Assembly: GCA_903830565.1 (NCBI GenBank)
Contig: CAIKUF010000146.1
Span: 19,045 to 83,044, forward strand
DNA from: an uncultured bacterium
Lineage (GTDB): Bacteria > Pseudomonadota > Gammaproteobacteria > Burkholderiales > Burkholderiaceae_C
Direction: 5' to 3'
Length of the DNA: 64,000 bases
A program made the translations under genes and the position numbers. The notes beneath the pieces are model-generated. The model was given only the letters and a program-made list of their open reading frames with translations. It ran no database searches and was not told the origin of the DNA. Of this stretch, positions 63,877 through 64,000 are shown piece after piece (position 1 is the stretch's first letter; each line of letters opens with the position of its first letter).

Positions 63877-64000
63877 GTGTACATCGAGACCATCCCCAAC
63901 CGAACCTCGCCGCCGGCGATCTTGCTGCGTGAGGGCGACCGCGAGAACGGCAAGGTGGTCAAGCGCACGCTGGCCAACCTGTCGCATTGGGAGCCGCACC
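63877..64000 (+). CDS. IS1634-family transposase (N-terminal part, cut by window edge)
   Basis: Only the first 41 codons are visible, from GTG 63877: the peptide opens YIETIPNRTSPPAILLREG and continues GKVVKRTLANLSHW, a start I associate with IS1634-type (IS4 group) DDE transposases. The catalytic domain is beyond the window. Whether the copy is intact is unknown. Confidence 0.75.
   Translation, partial: MYIETIPNRTSPPAILLREGDRENGKVVKRTLANLSHWEPH

Overview
The window is high-GC, densely packed DNA typical of a beta-proteobacterium of the Burkholderiales (Rubrivivax/Leptothrix/Ideonella-like). Supporting signs are a PhaM-type polyhydroxyalkanoate granule protein, a narK1-narK2-narGHJI locus, an OxyR with the canonical Cys199/Cys208 pair, the recG and queA/tgt neighbourhood, a PEP-CTERM-type CAAX protease and TRAP transporters. 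No rRNA, tRNA or CRISPR array was seen.

Layout. 1-3027: PhaM tail, a membrane-anchored alpha/beta hydrolase, then an acyltransferase and a thioesterase on the minus strand. 3074-18848 (minus strand): a respiratory nitrate reduction locus, narK1, narK2, narG, narH, narJ, narI, a parvulin-type isomerase, SirB2-like and hemerythrin genes, narX and narL. The end of narL overlaps an SDR-SRPBCC fusion gene. An FNR-like box lies in the divergent region at 18849-19123, across which a hemerythrin, a DUF2249 protein and a 12-TM NnrS-like protein are transcribed the other way. 21154-26194: a glycolate oxidase operon (glcD, glcE, a methyltransferase, glcF, a VOC protein). 26478-40277: a sugar or polyol utilisation cluster (remnant of a LacI gene, xylB, xylA, an IolE/YcjR-like isomerase, a Gfo/Idh/MocA oxidoreductase, an intact LacI regulator, a seven-part ABC uptake operon with a 58-residue membrane protein, and dhaL-dhaK). 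40323-41243: oxyR.

41411-43176 is the most interesting part: a lower-GC retron. It has operator-like inverted repeats, a good sigma70 promoter, about 350 nt of structured leader (candidate msr-msd RNA), a 37-codon ORF with a perfect Shine-Dalgarno sequence, an XRE-type HTH protein, and a reverse transcriptase with the NAxxH, YVDD and VTG hallmarks. Immediately downstream lies a decayed copy of the 3' end of recG, then a Fur-boxed iron transporter in an unusual split orientation (fbpB minus, fbpC plus, fbpA minus), then full-length recG. The oxyR-recG neighbourhood therefore looks like a site of repeated insertion.

49615-54066: queA and tgt (queuosine), separated by an AcpA-type phosphatase and a toxin-antitoxin pair. 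54095-58859: a DUF2239 gene with a strong operator-overlapped promoter, a CAAX protease, a CoA-transferase, rlmJ and an old-yellow-enzyme gene. 59058-63740: YceI, a membrane protein and a TRAP transporter (dctP, dctQ, dctM). The window ends in the first 41 codons of an IS1634-type transposase.

Two dispersed palindromic repeat families occur between genes of operons (narH/narJ, glcD/glcE, ABC binding protein/permease, and after the old-yellow-enzyme gene). All functions are read from sequence motifs and gene order; no database search was run.
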